A stretch of 64,000 nt of DNA from DATCKG01 sp036562385. GTDB lineage: Bacteria > Bacillota > Sulfobacillia > Symbiobacteriales > Symbiobacteriaceae. A program made the position numbers and the translations under genes. Positions within the stretch are counted from its first letter, which is position 1. Each line of letters begins with the position of its first letter. The notes beneath the pieces are model-generated. The model had not been told where the DNA came from. It did no database searches and saw only the letters and a list, made by a program, of their open reading frames with translations. Of this stretch, positions 8,446 to 16,661 are shown piece by piece. The stretch is from positions 1-64,000 of the forward strand of contig DATCKG010000025.1 of NCBI GenBank assembly GCA_036562385.1. Reading direction: 5' to 3'.

Positions 8446-10260
8446 TCATTGGGCCCCCAGCAACCCCCGGGGCCGAAAGCGTAACAGCACCAAGAGCAGG
8501 AGGCCGTACATCAGGAACCGGTACTCCGCCAGAAACCGGACCGATTCAGGCAGGAGGATCAGCGCCGCCGCCCCCAGAACGGCCCCCACCACGCTGTCGA
8601 GTCCGCCCAGCACCACCATGGTCAGGATCTGGATGGACAGGGCATGGGTGAAGGTATCTGGAGCGATATACGTATACAGGTGGGCCAGCAATACCCCCGC
8701 CACGGCAGCAAAGAAGGCACTGATGCCGAAGGCGGTCGACTTATAGCGCTCCAGATGGATCCCGTACGCTCGGGCCGCCACCTCGCCCTCCCTGATCGCC
8801 CGAAACGCCCGGCCCAGGTGTGACTGAGAGATACGATGGATACACCACCCCCCGGCCAACAGGGCGCCCAGCGAAAGCCAGTAGAAACCGGCTGCGGTGG
8901 TGACCTGGTATCCCAGCAGCGTCGGTGGGGCGATGTTGCTGATCCCCTTGGGCCCCTGGGTCAGTCCGGTCCAGTTCAGGGCCACCAGGGTGATGGCCTG
9001 CCCCAGGGCCATGGTGGCGATCGCCAGATACTGACCCCGCAGCCGCAGGGCCGGGTAGCAGAGCAGCACCCCCAGCGCCGCAGTGATGGCCGCCGAAAGG
9101 AGCAGCGAGAGTCCGAAGGGAACTTGCAGCCGGGTGGTGAGGATCGCAGAGGCATAGGCGCCCAAGGCCAGGAACCCTGCATGGCCGATGGAAACCTGCC
9201 CGGCAGTACCAGCTAGCAGGTTCAGGCTGATGGCCACGAGGCCAAAGACCCAGGTAATGGCTAGCACCTGCAGCCAGTACGGATGGTCCCATACCAGCGG
9301 CAACAGCAGCGCCGCGACGACCGCTGTGTACAGGACCGGCCGGGGCACAGACACGGTACGCCCCGCGACGATGAAGGTGCCCACCGTAGGTTCCGGCAGC
9401 AGGGTCCGAACCGGGCCGAAGAGACCGCCAGGCCGAAGCAGCAGCACCCCGATCAGCAGTCCGATGGCAATCAGATCCCGGTAACTGGAGCCCAGCCAGG
9501 CCACCCCCAGGGACTCGACAATCCCCAGCAAGTACGCCCCGCCAATGGCCCCGGGAATGTTCCCCAGGCTTCCCAGGAGAGCCGCTGTAAATCCTTTCAG
9601 TCCGGCAGCAAAGCCCATGGTGGGATGGACGCTCCGGTAGTAAAGCCCGACCAGGAAGCCGCTCACTCCCGCCAACGCCCCGGCCATGGCGAAGCTGATG
9701 CGGCTGACCCGGTCCACGTCCACCCCCATTTGCAGGGCCGCATCCCGGTCCTGGGCGGTAGCCCGCACTGCCCATCCGATTCGGGTACGGCTGAGGAACA
9801 AGTGCAGCAGCAGGGCCGTGCCGCCGCCCACAGCCAGGATCAGAAAGTCCAGAACCCCTATGCTTCCGCCCCCCACAGGCAGTCGCCAGGCGGAAACATC
9901 GCTGTGGAAAGGCTTGGTCTCGGGGCCAAAGAGGATCTGAGCGCCCTGGTCCAGCACCATCGCCACGGCGATGGTGGAGAGCAGCAGCACCGTCCGCCCC
10001 GACCGGGAAAAAGGCCGTACGGCTACCCACTCCACCACCATCCCCAGAAGGGCGGTGACTGCCGCCGTCACCAACAGCGCCGGCAGCAGGGGCAGGTGGA
10101 GCTGAGTCACAGCGATCCAGCCTATGTAGGCTCCCATCATGTAAATGGAACCGTGGGCGAAGTTAACCACGTTCGCGACCCCGTAGATCTGGGTAATTCC
10201 CACGGCTACCAGACTGTACAGGTTCCCCACCACCAGCCCGTTTACCAACTGGTCGATCAT
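8446..10260 (-). CDS. Fused LivH-LivM ABC transporter permease
   Basis: A 604-residue protein joins two permease subunits that are separate in most bacteria. Residues about 1-295 are LivH-like (GNLYSLVAVGITQIYGVANV, VNFAHGSIYMMGAY). Residues about 310-600 are LivM-like (GLVAISLNLLAGTAGQVSIG, HAGFLALGAYASAIL, and a terminal RFRPRGLLG). About 16-18 membrane helices are expected in total. It follows the binding-protein gene and precedes livG and livF, which completes an importer for branched-chain amino acids, amides or similar compounds. Confidence 0.94.
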   Translation of the reverse strand: MIDQLVNGLVVGNLYSLVAVGITQIYGVANVVNFAHGSIYMMGAYIGWIAVTQLHLPLLPALLVTAAVTALLGMVVEWVAVRPFSRSGRTVLLLSTIAVAMVLDQGAQILFGPETKPFHSDVSAWRLPVGGGSIGVLDFLILAVGGGTALLLHLFLSRTRIGWAVRATAQDRDAALQMGVDVDRVSRISFAMAGALAGVSGFLVGLYYRSVHPTMGFAAGLKGFTAALLGSLGNIPGAIGGAYLLGIVESLGVAWLGSSYRDLIAIGLLIGVLLLRPGGLFGPVRTLLPEPTVGTFIVAGRTVSVPRPVLYTAVVAALLLPLVWDHPYWLQVLAITWVFGLVAISLNLLAGTAGQVSIGHAGFLALGAYASAILTTRLQVPFGLSLLLSAAITAALGVLLCYPALRLRGQYLAIATMALGQAITLVALNWTGLTQGPKGISNIAPPTLLGYQVTTAAGFYWLSLGALLAGGWCIHRISQSHLGRAFRAIREGEVAARAYGIHLERYKSTAFGISAFFAAVAGVLLAHLYTYIAPDTFTHALSIQILTMVVLGGLDSVVGAVLGAAALILLPESVRFLAEYRFLMYGLLLLVLLRFRPRGLLGAQ

Positions 10261-10309
10261 CCTGCCGTTACCCCTTTACATGAAAGAGCTTTTTCCGTAG
10301 GTCCACCGC

Positions 10310-11479
10310 TCAAGGCGCCAGCAGTTCAAATCGGCCGTTGCGTACGACCAGCGCAACGAACCGTGGATTCTGCAGCCGGCGGTCCGGCCCGAAACGACTC
10401 CTACCGTACAGCACCGTCTCCACTTCCAGGCCTGAGGCCAAGGCATCCCGCACTGCTTTGCGGTCCACACCGCCCGCCGCCAGGGCCTGGGCGATGATTT
10501 TCATGCCGTCATAGGCGGCAGCTGCAAATGTGTCAGGGTCCGTTCCGTAAGCCTCCCGATAGGCTTTCACAAAGGCCCGCACCTCAGGCCGTGGATCATC
10601 CGGGTGGAAGCGGGTAATGGTATAGATCCCTTCCACCGCTTTCCCGCCCAGGTTGATGAACTGCGGCGAGTAGACAGAGCTGACCGCCACCACCGGCACC
10701 GTGAGCGCCACCGCGTCCAACTGCTGAACGATCAGCGCGCCGTCGTTGTAATAGGAGATGAGCACCAAGGCATCCGGTGCCGCATCCCGCACCTTGGTAA
10801 GCACTGGCCGGAAGTCCTTTTCCGTCAGCAGGTACCCCTCCTGAAGCAGGACCTCCGCCCCCTTCTCACGGGCGCTCTGAACAAGAAGATCTGCAGTGGT
10901 TTTCCCCCAGTCGGTATTCATGTGAAGCACCGCCAGCCTCTTCTTGCCCAGCCGCTCCACCGTGAGGGCGGCCAGGGCTGGGGCCTCATCGGCTTGGCTG
11001 ACGGAGTTGCTCCAGATGTAATCCCCGGTCTTGGTAAAGTCCGGATGCGAGTTGGTAATCCCCAACTGAAGCAGCCCTGCCCGCTGGTAGATCGGCGAAG
11101 CCGCCATGGAAGCCGGCGAACTGAAGTCCCCCATCACTGCAACAATTTGAGGGTTGGCTACGAACCGCTGCGCCACTGCAGGCGTCTGTTTCGGATCACT
11201 CTGAGTGTCCTGGAACACATACTGGAGAGGGCGGCCGTGGATGCCCCCGTTGCCGTTGATCTCTTTCAGGGCAAGGTCAAAGCCCTGCTTCCAAATCTTT
11301 CCGTACTCTGCGTTGTCTCCTGTCAGCGGCCCGGAGACGCCGATGAGGATCGCTCCCTCCGCACTCTGATCTGGGCTGTTGTCAAATGAACGGGTTCCCC
11401 CGCAACCTGCCAGAAGTGCCATCAAGACCACCGCTGCCACGGTCACAAGTCCTTTCCGGCTGTCAGCAGACCGTCCCAC
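10310..11479 (-). CDS. ABC transporter periplasmic-binding lipoprotein (LivJ/LivK type)
   Basis: A 389-residue Peripla_BP_6 protein that captures the substrate for the fused permease. The N-terminus is a lipoprotein signal: positive start, hydrophobic stretch VTVAAVVLMALLAG, lipobox LAGC with C26. The mature part opens with ILIGVSGPLTGDNAEYGKIW and contains DTQSDPKQTP and GDFSSPASMA, which line the ligand cleft in this family. The start is GTG 11479 with GAGGGG upstream. The ligand could be branched-chain amino acids, short amides or urea; sequence alone does not decide. Confidence 0.92.
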   Translation of the reverse strand: MGRSADSRKGLVTVAAVVLMALLAGCGGTRSFDNSPDQSAEGAILIGVSGPLTGDNAEYGKIWKQGFDLALKEINGNGGIHGRPLQYVFQDTQSDPKQTPAVAQRFVANPQIVAVMGDFSSPASMAASPIYQRAGLLQLGITNSHPDFTKTGDYIWSNSVSQADEAPALAALTVERLGKKRLAVLHMNTDWGKTTADLLVQSAREKGAEVLLQEGYLLTEKDFRPVLTKVRDAAPDALVLISYYNDGALIVQQLDAVALTVPVVAVSSVYSPQFINLGGKAVEGIYTITRFHPDDPRPEVRAFVKAYREAYGTDPDTFAAAAYDGMKIIAQALAAGGVDRKAVRDALASGLEVETVLYGRSRFGPDRRLQNPRFVALVVRNGRFELLAP

Positions 11480-11536
11480 TGGCCCCTCAACCCCCGCACG
11501 AATTTCCGATTAATCATATCGGAATATGTGTGATAT

Positions 11537-11565
11537 ATCTTAGCACGTTGAGAATCGTCAGTCAA
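11537..11565 (-). promoter_or_regulatory. Sigma-A-type promoter of the Liv operon
   Basis: The minus strand carries TTGACT at 11565-11560 and TAAGAT at 11542-11537, separated by 17 bases. This places the transcript start about 50 bases before the binding-protein GTG. Confidence 0.7.
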
Positions 11566-11590
11566 TCACAACGTTGCCGCTTTCGTTCGG

Positions 11591-11634
11591 CAAAAAAATG
11601 CGAGGGGACACACCCCAAGCGGGGCGCATCCCCT
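11591..11634 (-). terminator. Rho-independent terminator after the GNAT gene
   Basis: The minus strand forms GAGGGG-(inner GCCCC/GGGGT pairs)-CCCCTC, followed by GCA and seven T residues, about 105 bases past the acetyltransferase stop. Confidence 0.85.
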
Positions 11635-11741
11635 CACCAGATCCTATCTCTTTCCAGTTGCCCGTCCACGACGGTCACCCGCGGCCGGGAGCTTCCGCAA
11701 CCACCAAGAAGAAGACCGGCGCAATCCTCAGGAAACATCCT

Positions 11742-12221
11742 TTACATCCGATGTTTGGCAATGGGCTTCTCCATCTGATACCGGGTCACCACATACCCCA
11801 GGTTCTCGTACAGCTTGAGTGCGCGCTCGTTGCTGACCGTTACCATCAGGTGTACCGACTCGCAGCCGTAGTTGCGAAGCAGTGCCTCCCCTTCCTTCAT
11901 CAGCAGCTTGCCGATACCCTTGCCCCGGCAGCGCGGAGCCACGTGCAGGGCCACCACCTCACCGCGGCGACGCCCGCCGGGCTCTACCTCCACCACCAGC
12001 CAGATAAATCCGCCCACGCCCAGTTCGTCCTCATAGACCAGGACACACTGTCCCGGATCCCGGGCGGCCTCCTTGAGCTGGGCGCGCTTGCGGGCCAGAA
12101 ACTCCGCATCCACCGAAAACCCGGGAAAGTTGGTCTCATACAGCTCCGGCAGAAACGACAGAATCGCTTGAATGTCCGATGCGCCATCCAGGTGCCGGAC
12201 TCCCACAGTGGACCACCCCAC
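11742..12221 (-). CDS. GNAT family N-acetyltransferase
   Basis: Acetyl-CoA-dependent N-acetyltransferase of 159 residues. Motif A is seen as VVALHVAPRCRGKGIGKLLM (the R-x-x-G-x-G/A acetyl-CoA loop), and motif B as SNERALKLYENLGYVVTRY near the C-terminus. The substrate cannot be predicted. It is monocistronic, with a strong terminator downstream and the menaquinone operon terminator upstream at 12342-12367. Confidence 0.9.
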   Translation of the reverse strand: MGWSTVGVRHLDGASDIQAILSFLPELYETNFPGFSVDAEFLARKRAQLKEAARDPGQCVLVYEDELGVGGFIWLVVEVEPGGRRRGEVVALHVAPRCRGKGIGKLLMKEGEALLRNYGCESVHLMVTVSNERALKLYENLGYVVTRYQMEKPIAKHRM

Positions 12222-12341
12222 GGCTGCGGTGTGTATGGGAAATCAATCCTCTTCCACAAACCTTTCCCTGATCCAGAGTGTACCGAATCCTTCGAGGTTG
12301 GACAATCGGTCAGCCACGGCTTTACGCCTTTTCGCTCCCGG

Positions 12342-12367
12342 AAAAAAACACCGGCGAACCGCCGGTG
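12342..12367 (-). terminator. Rho-independent terminator of the menaquinone/importer operon
   Basis: A perfect CACCGGCG/CGCCGGTG stem with a short loop is followed on the minus strand by TTTTTTT, just after the menG stop. Confidence 0.9.
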
Positions 12368-12378
12368 CTTTCACCTCG

Positions 12379-13122
12379 CTATTTGGTTCCGTAATGAATG
12401 GCCACGGTCCCCATCATCAACAGTTTGTATCCGGTATTGCGAAAACCCGCGGCCCGGAACATCGCCTCCAGTTCATGGGGCATCGGGTAGTTGTCCAGCG
12501 AGCGGGACAGATAGGTGTAGGGCCTCACCTTTGCCTGCCTGCCGGCACGGACCACCAGCCGGTCCAGAAGCGGCAGGAATGTTTTGAAATACAGGAAGAA
12601 GCCCATCCGTAGGTACACACTGTAAGGCTTGGCAGCCTCCAGGCAGATAAACCGGCCTCCTGGCCGCAGGACCCGATAAATCTCCGACAGGGTCTGCGGA
12701 ATCGACTTGACGTTCCGCATGGCCCAGCCCATCGTCACCCCGTCAAAGGAATCAGCGGGAAACTCCAGGTTCATGGCATTGCCCCACTGCAGGGTGATGA
12801 CATCCCGGTACGGGGTTTGCGCAATCCGGCGCCGGCCTACCTCCAGCATTCCCTCGCTGAAGTCGACGCCGATCACCGACCCCCCCGGCACCACCTGCGC
12901 TGCGTCGAGTATCGTCAAGTCCCCCGTGCCACAGGCCACATCCAGAATCCGATCTCCCGGTCGAAAGCCCGTCAGGCGGACGAACTCACGATGCCAGCGC
13001 TGCCACTGACCGATGGACATGACCTGGTTCAGCGAATCGTAGTGCTCCGCGATCTGGTCGAAGATTGCTCGGACGTATTGCTCCTTCTCCTCAGTGGTCG
13101 GGTGCCTGTAAAAAGGAGTCAT
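12379..13122 (-). CDS. menG: Demethylmenaquinone methyltransferase (MenG/UbiE)
   Basis: Methylates demethylmenaquinone to menaquinone with SAM, the last step of the pathway. The 247-residue protein has the UbiE/COQ5 opening (VRAIFDQIAEHYDSLNQVMS), SAM motif I (ILDVACGTGDLT near residue 58), VTMGWAMRNV, and the C-terminal hydrophobic end GTVAIHYGTK. It is the last gene of an operon that starts at ubiD, so prenylation, decarboxylation and methylation genes flank an ABC importer. No ubiquinone genes are present, so the menaquinone assignment is preferred. Confidence 0.95.
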   Translation of the reverse strand: MTPFYRHPTTEEKEQYVRAIFDQIAEHYDSLNQVMSIGQWQRWHREFVRLTGFRPGDRILDVACGTGDLTILDAAQVVPGGSVIGVDFSEGMLEVGRRRIAQTPYRDVITLQWGNAMNLEFPADSFDGVTMGWAMRNVKSIPQTLSEIYRVLRPGGRFICLEAAKPYSVYLRMGFFLYFKTFLPLLDRLVVRAGRQAKVRPYTYLSRSLDNYPMPHELEAMFRAAGFRNTGYKLLMMGTVAIHYGTK

Positions 13123-13159
13123 TGATCATCGTTTCCCCCCTACTCCGGTCGGATTCGGG

Positions 13160-13909
13160 TCACTGTCGCGCATGAGCCCAGGGACAGGCCAGCTTTTCGA
13201 GCCAGTCGGACAGCATGTAGAACCCGAACCCCATGAGAGCCATGGCCATCACACCGGCGAACATCAGATCAAAGGCCCGGGCCGACCAGGCGTCCCAGAT
13301 CAGGGCGCCCAGCCCCAGCTGCGTGGCGTAGGTCTCCGCAAAGAAGAGGACGGAGACCGCCGTGCCGGTGGACAGGCGGAGGGCGGTGAAGATGGCCGGC
13401 AGGCACGCAGGGAAGATCACATGCCGGAAAATGTCCCACTCCCCGCCGCCCAGGGACTGTACGGACCGGATCAGTCCCGGGCTCACCGACGCTGCGGCAT
13501 CCTTCACCGTCACGATGATCTGAAAGAGAATCACCAGGGTGATGAGGAAGATCTTGGCCGAGTCACCCAATCCCAACGCAACGATGATCACCGGCAGCAG
13601 AACCACCTTGGGGATCGGGTGGACCAGGTAGACCAGAATCGAACCGACGGGTCCCCCTGACCGCCCAAGGTATAACCCCAGGGGCACCCCCAGGGCCAGG
13701 GAGATCAGCGTGGCCATCCCAACCCGGTAGACCGAGACGCCGAAGTGCTTCAGCAGCGGTCCCCTGGTCATTCCCCGGAAAAAGGCGACATGCGCATCCC
13801 AGAACCGGGGCATGGCGGGAATGTCCAGCCAGATGGCCAGCAACTCCCAGCCTGCAATGAGGATAGCCAGGGCGATCAGGTAATGATACCAGCGGCGGCG
13901 CTTACCCAC
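13160..13909 (-). CDS. ABC transporter permease (SsuC/TauC/ThiX-like)
   Basis: Inner-membrane subunit of an importer of the nitrate/sulfonate/taurine/thiamine-precursor family, about 249 residues with six membrane helices. The cytoplasmic EAA-type loop is visible as RSVQSLGGGEWDIFRHVIFP, followed by ACLPAIFTALRLSTG. GTG 13909 is preferred because GGGGTGG lies about 8 bases upstream; it overlaps the ATPase gene by 8 bases. An ATG at 13960 would overlap by far more. It is followed by menG. The substrate is unknown. Confidence 0.88.
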   Translation of the reverse strand: MGKRRRWYHYLIALAILIAGWELLAIWLDIPAMPRFWDAHVAFFRGMTRGPLLKHFGVSVYRVGMATLISLALGVPLGLYLGRSGGPVGSILVYLVHPIPKVVLLPVIIVALGLGDSAKIFLITLVILFQIIVTVKDAAASVSPGLIRSVQSLGGGEWDIFRHVIFPACLPAIFTALRLSTGTAVSVLFFAETYATQLGLGALIWDAWSARAFDLMFAGVMAMALMGFGFYMLSDWLEKLACPWAHARQ

Positions 13910-14624
13910 GGTCTGCCACCCCTTTCTCCAGAGCGTCCCGGACGGCGTTGACCATCTCATGGAAGGTACGGCTCTTCCGGTCGCCCACCGCCGGGTTGCG
14001 GAAGTGGCCCACCACCCGGCCGGGACCCGGGGACAGCACCACGATCTGCTGCCCGATGTAGACCGCCTCCGTGATGGAATGGGTCACCAGGATGATACTG
14101 GTCTTTCGCCGCCGCCAGATGTCCAAGAGCATCTCCTGCATCTCTTCCCGGGTGAGGGCGTCCAGGGCCGAAAACGGCTCGTCCATCAGGAGCAGGTCCG
14201 GAGAGAGTGCCAGCGCCCTGGCGATGGCCACCCGCTGCTGCTGCCCGCCCGAAAGCTGGTGCGGCCAGCGCGACGCCAGGTGCGAAAGCCCCACCTCCGC
14301 CAGAGCCTGATGGGCTGCATCCAGCGGCTGCTTGCGAATCTGCAGACCCAGGGCGACGTTTTGAAAGACCGTCTTCCAAGGCAGCAGACCATAGTCCTGC
14401 ATGATCAGGGCCGTACCCGGCCGCCGGGGCGCCACCGGCTTTCCGCCCACCAACAGAATGCCCTCCGTGGGCGTCAGAAGCCCGGCGATCATGCTCAGCA
14501 GCGTGGTCTTGCCGCAACCGGAGGGCCCGACCACCGCAAGGGTCTCCCCCATAGGCAGGGTAAGGGAGACGTCGCACAGTGCGACCGTCTCCCGATACGA
14601 ATACCCGACGCCCCTGGCTTCCAC
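13902..14624 (-). CDS. ABC transporter ATPase (SsuB/TauB-like)
   Basis: ATPase of the importer, about 240 residues. It contains Walker A GPSGCGKTT, Q-loop MQDYGLLPWKTVFQNVALG (the LPW form is typical of SsuB/TauB/ThiZ), signature LSGGQQQR, and Walker B LLLMDEPFSALD. No ATG is available near the start. GTG 14624 overlaps the TAG of the binding-protein gene by one base and is the best candidate, although its ribosome site is weak, which suggests translational coupling. Confidence 0.9.
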   Translation of the reverse strand: MEARGVGYSYRETVALCDVSLTLPMGETLAVVGPSGCGKTTLLSMIAGLLTPTEGILLVGGKPVAPRRPGTALIMQDYGLLPWKTVFQNVALGLQIRKQPLDAAHQALAEVGLSHLASRWPHQLSGGQQQRVAIARALALSPDLLLMDEPFSALDALTREEMQEMLLDIWRRRKTSIILVTHSITEAVYIGQQIVVLSPGPGRVVGHFRNPAVGDRKSRTFHEMVNAVRDALEKGVADRG

Positions 14625-15640
14625 TATTGCTCGGGTTGGTTCGGCAGCATGCTGGTGTCCACCAGCTCCTCGTAGGTCAGGGGTGTGTCGATCACCTGTT
14701 TGTCCAGCAGCCATTGAATGACACGCTCCAGATCTTCTTTCTTGGGCGCCTGGGCGAAGGAGAAGGGAACCCCCTTTCCCGCGTAGGCAATCTTGGCAGC
14801 AACGGGCAGATTTGCCTTTTCCACCATCAAGTCCAGGTACCGGTCCGGATCCAGCTTCAGGTCGGCCACGCCGGCGTTATAGGCGAGCAACATCCGCCGG
14901 ATGCCGTCCCGCTTCTCCTGTATCGCCTTCTCAGTAAAGACGATGACGGTCTGGGAGTAGTTCTTGCCGGTCTGGCCGTCGTGGATCACCAGCGTCGCCC
15001 CTTCCCCCGAGGCCTTGGCCAGGGTCATGAGGGGATCCGGCAGCAGGGCCGCCTGCACCTGGCCGCTCATCACCGCCTCGTAGCGGAGCGGAACCGACGG
15101 GATGCTCACCATCCGGATGTCCTCGGGCTGCAGGCCCGCATCCAGCAGCAGCTGTTCCATGACATAGTGAGAGATGGTGTTCTGGGAGTTGGCGATCTCC
15201 ACTCCCTTGAGCTGACTGACTTCGGTGATCCCTGAGCCGGGGGCGGAGACGATCCCGAAAAGGCCCTCCTCAGGAGTGGCACCCAGTCCCAGGGAGACGA
15301 TCTTGACCTTGGTTCCCGCGGCGTACAGTGTGGCAGCGGCCAGCGGGTCGGCCAGCATGCCGTCAATCTCGCCCGCCATGAGGGCCGCGTCCCGCTCGTT
15401 GGCCGACTTGAACGTCTTCAGTTCGACGTGGACTCCCTGCTGCTCGAAGTAGCCCTTCGCCTCCGCGATCCAGAAGGGCAGGCCGTCGGGCGCTGGCATC
15501 TGCCCGATGACCAGGGTGACCGGCGTGGTATCACCGGGTTCTTCGTTGGGCTGATTGTATGCATTCCTGGGCTTGCTGCACCCTGCTACGACTCCAGCAG
15601 CCAGGGTCACTGCCAGCAGCAAAGAAGTAATTCTCTTCAT
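14624..15640 (-). CDS. ABC substrate-binding lipoprotein (NMT1/SsuA-like)
   Basis: A 338-residue binding protein with a lipoprotein signal (MKRITSLLLAVTLAAG, then lipobox VAGC). The mature region has the NMT1/SsuA pattern: IGQMPAPDGLPFWIAEAKGY near residue 45, then YFEQQGVHVELKTF. It starts at ATG 15640 with GGAGG 12 bases upstream. An in-frame ATG at 15685 overlaps the ubiA stop but lacks a ribosome site and would spoil the signal peptide. Relatives bind sulfonates, nitrate, pyrimidine thiamine precursors or aromatic compounds. The menaquinone context suggests an aromatic or nucleoside precursor, which is only an inference. Confidence 0.88.
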   Translation of the reverse strand: MKRITSLLLAVTLAAGVVAGCSKPRNAYNQPNEEPGDTTPVTLVIGQMPAPDGLPFWIAEAKGYFEQQGVHVELKTFKSANERDAALMAGEIDGMLADPLAAATLYAAGTKVKIVSLGLGATPEEGLFGIVSAPGSGITEVSQLKGVEIANSQNTISHYVMEQLLLDAGLQPEDIRMVSIPSVPLRYEAVMSGQVQAALLPDPLMTLAKASGEGATLVIHDGQTGKNYSQTVIVFTEKAIQEKRDGIRRMLLAYNAGVADLKLDPDRYLDLMVEKANLPVAAKIAYAGKGVPFSFAQAPKKEDLERVIQWLLDKQVIDTPLTYEELVDTSMLPNQPEQ

Positions 15641-15681
15641 AATTGTCGTTATCCTCCGCCAGACCAAAAGTTCCGGGTGTG

Positions 15682-16581
15682 TCATGCCAGCACGATAGCT
15701 GCGCTCGTAAACACGCTGTACGCGATGCTGATGTAGCCGTTGACATTAAAGAAGGCTGCCCCGAGCCGGCTCATATCATCGGGCGACAGCAGGCTGTGCT
15801 CATAGTAAAGCAGCCCCGCCACCACGGCCCAGCCCGCCAGATAGACCCAGCTGGCCAGCGACCAGCCCAGCGGGTTGATTCCCTGCAGCAGGCCGGCTTC
15901 AAACCCAAACCACAGCGTTACCAGCACCATGCCCAGATGAATCATCCGGGCGATGATCAGGGAACGGGCGAGGCCAAAACGGACCGGAATCGAGTGCACC
16001 CCGTTGACCTTGTCCGCCTCCATGTCCTGGGTGGCATAAGGGATGTCGAACCCGGCGTTCCACAGGGTCACCGCGAGGGCCAGGAGCAGGGCCTCCGGCG
16101 TAATCCGGCCGGCCACCGCCACGTAGGCGCCGAAGGGCGCCCAGGCCACGCTGAGCCCCAGCCAGAAATGACAGAGCCAGGTGAATCGCTTGGTGAAGCT
16201 GTAGATGGTGAAGGTCAGAACCGCCAGCGGGAACAGCTTCACCGCCAGGGGATCCAGCTGCGTCGCCGCGATCAGCAGCAGAACGAGGCAGATCCCCACC
16301 ATCGCCCACACCGACCGCCGGTCGATCAGTCCGGCGGGAATATGCCGGTTCCGGGTCCGAGGGGTCTTTGCGTCGATGTCCGCGTCAAACAGCCGGTTCA
16401 TGCCCATGGCCGCCGATCGGGCACCAAACATCGCCACCGTGATCCAGAACACATCCCACCCGTCGGGCCAGCCGCCGGCCGCCAGGAACGCGCCCAGATA
16501 AGCGAAGGGTAAATTGAAGACGGTATGCTCAATCCGCACCAGTTCGGCAAAGGTCTTGACCTTCCGCAGTACCAACGTCAC
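15682..16581 (-). CDS. ubiA: UbiA-family prenyltransferase (MqnP/4-hydroxybenzoate-type)
   Basis: Membrane prenyltransferase of 299 residues that attaches a polyprenyl chain to an aromatic acid. Both aspartate-rich motifs are visible: NRLFDADIDAKTPRTRNR near residue 62 and DMEADKVNGVHSIP near residue 185. These bind magnesium and the prenyl diphosphate. Paired with ubiD, it fits the MqnP step of the futalosine menaquinone route, where 1,4-dihydroxy-6-naphthoate is prenylated. GTG 16581 has GGGGGTGG five bases upstream; GTG 16599 lacks a ribosome site. The binding-protein gene follows within 41 bases. Confidence 0.93.
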   Translation of the reverse strand: MTLVLRKVKTFAELVRIEHTVFNLPFAYLGAFLAAGGWPDGWDVFWITVAMFGARSAAMGMNRLFDADIDAKTPRTRNRHIPAGLIDRRSVWAMVGICLVLLLIAATQLDPLAVKLFPLAVLTFTIYSFTKRFTWLCHFWLGLSVAWAPFGAYVAVAGRITPEALLLALAVTLWNAGFDIPYATQDMEADKVNGVHSIPVRFGLARSLIIARMIHLGMVLVTLWFGFEAGLLQGINPLGWSLASWVYLAGWAVVAGLLYYEHSLLSPDDMSRLGAAFFNVNGYISIAYSVFTSAAIVLA

Positions 16582-16661
16582 CGATCCACCCCCTTCCACG
16601 CGCGCACCAGGCCACCCACGGGCCCGGTCCCGCCACTGACAGGCGGACCGGGCCCGTTACG

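Noticed and set aside
8741..10030. 429-codon minus-strand frame inside the LivH-LivM gene
   Set aside because: Shadow of the fused permease; no hydrophobic pattern or known motif.
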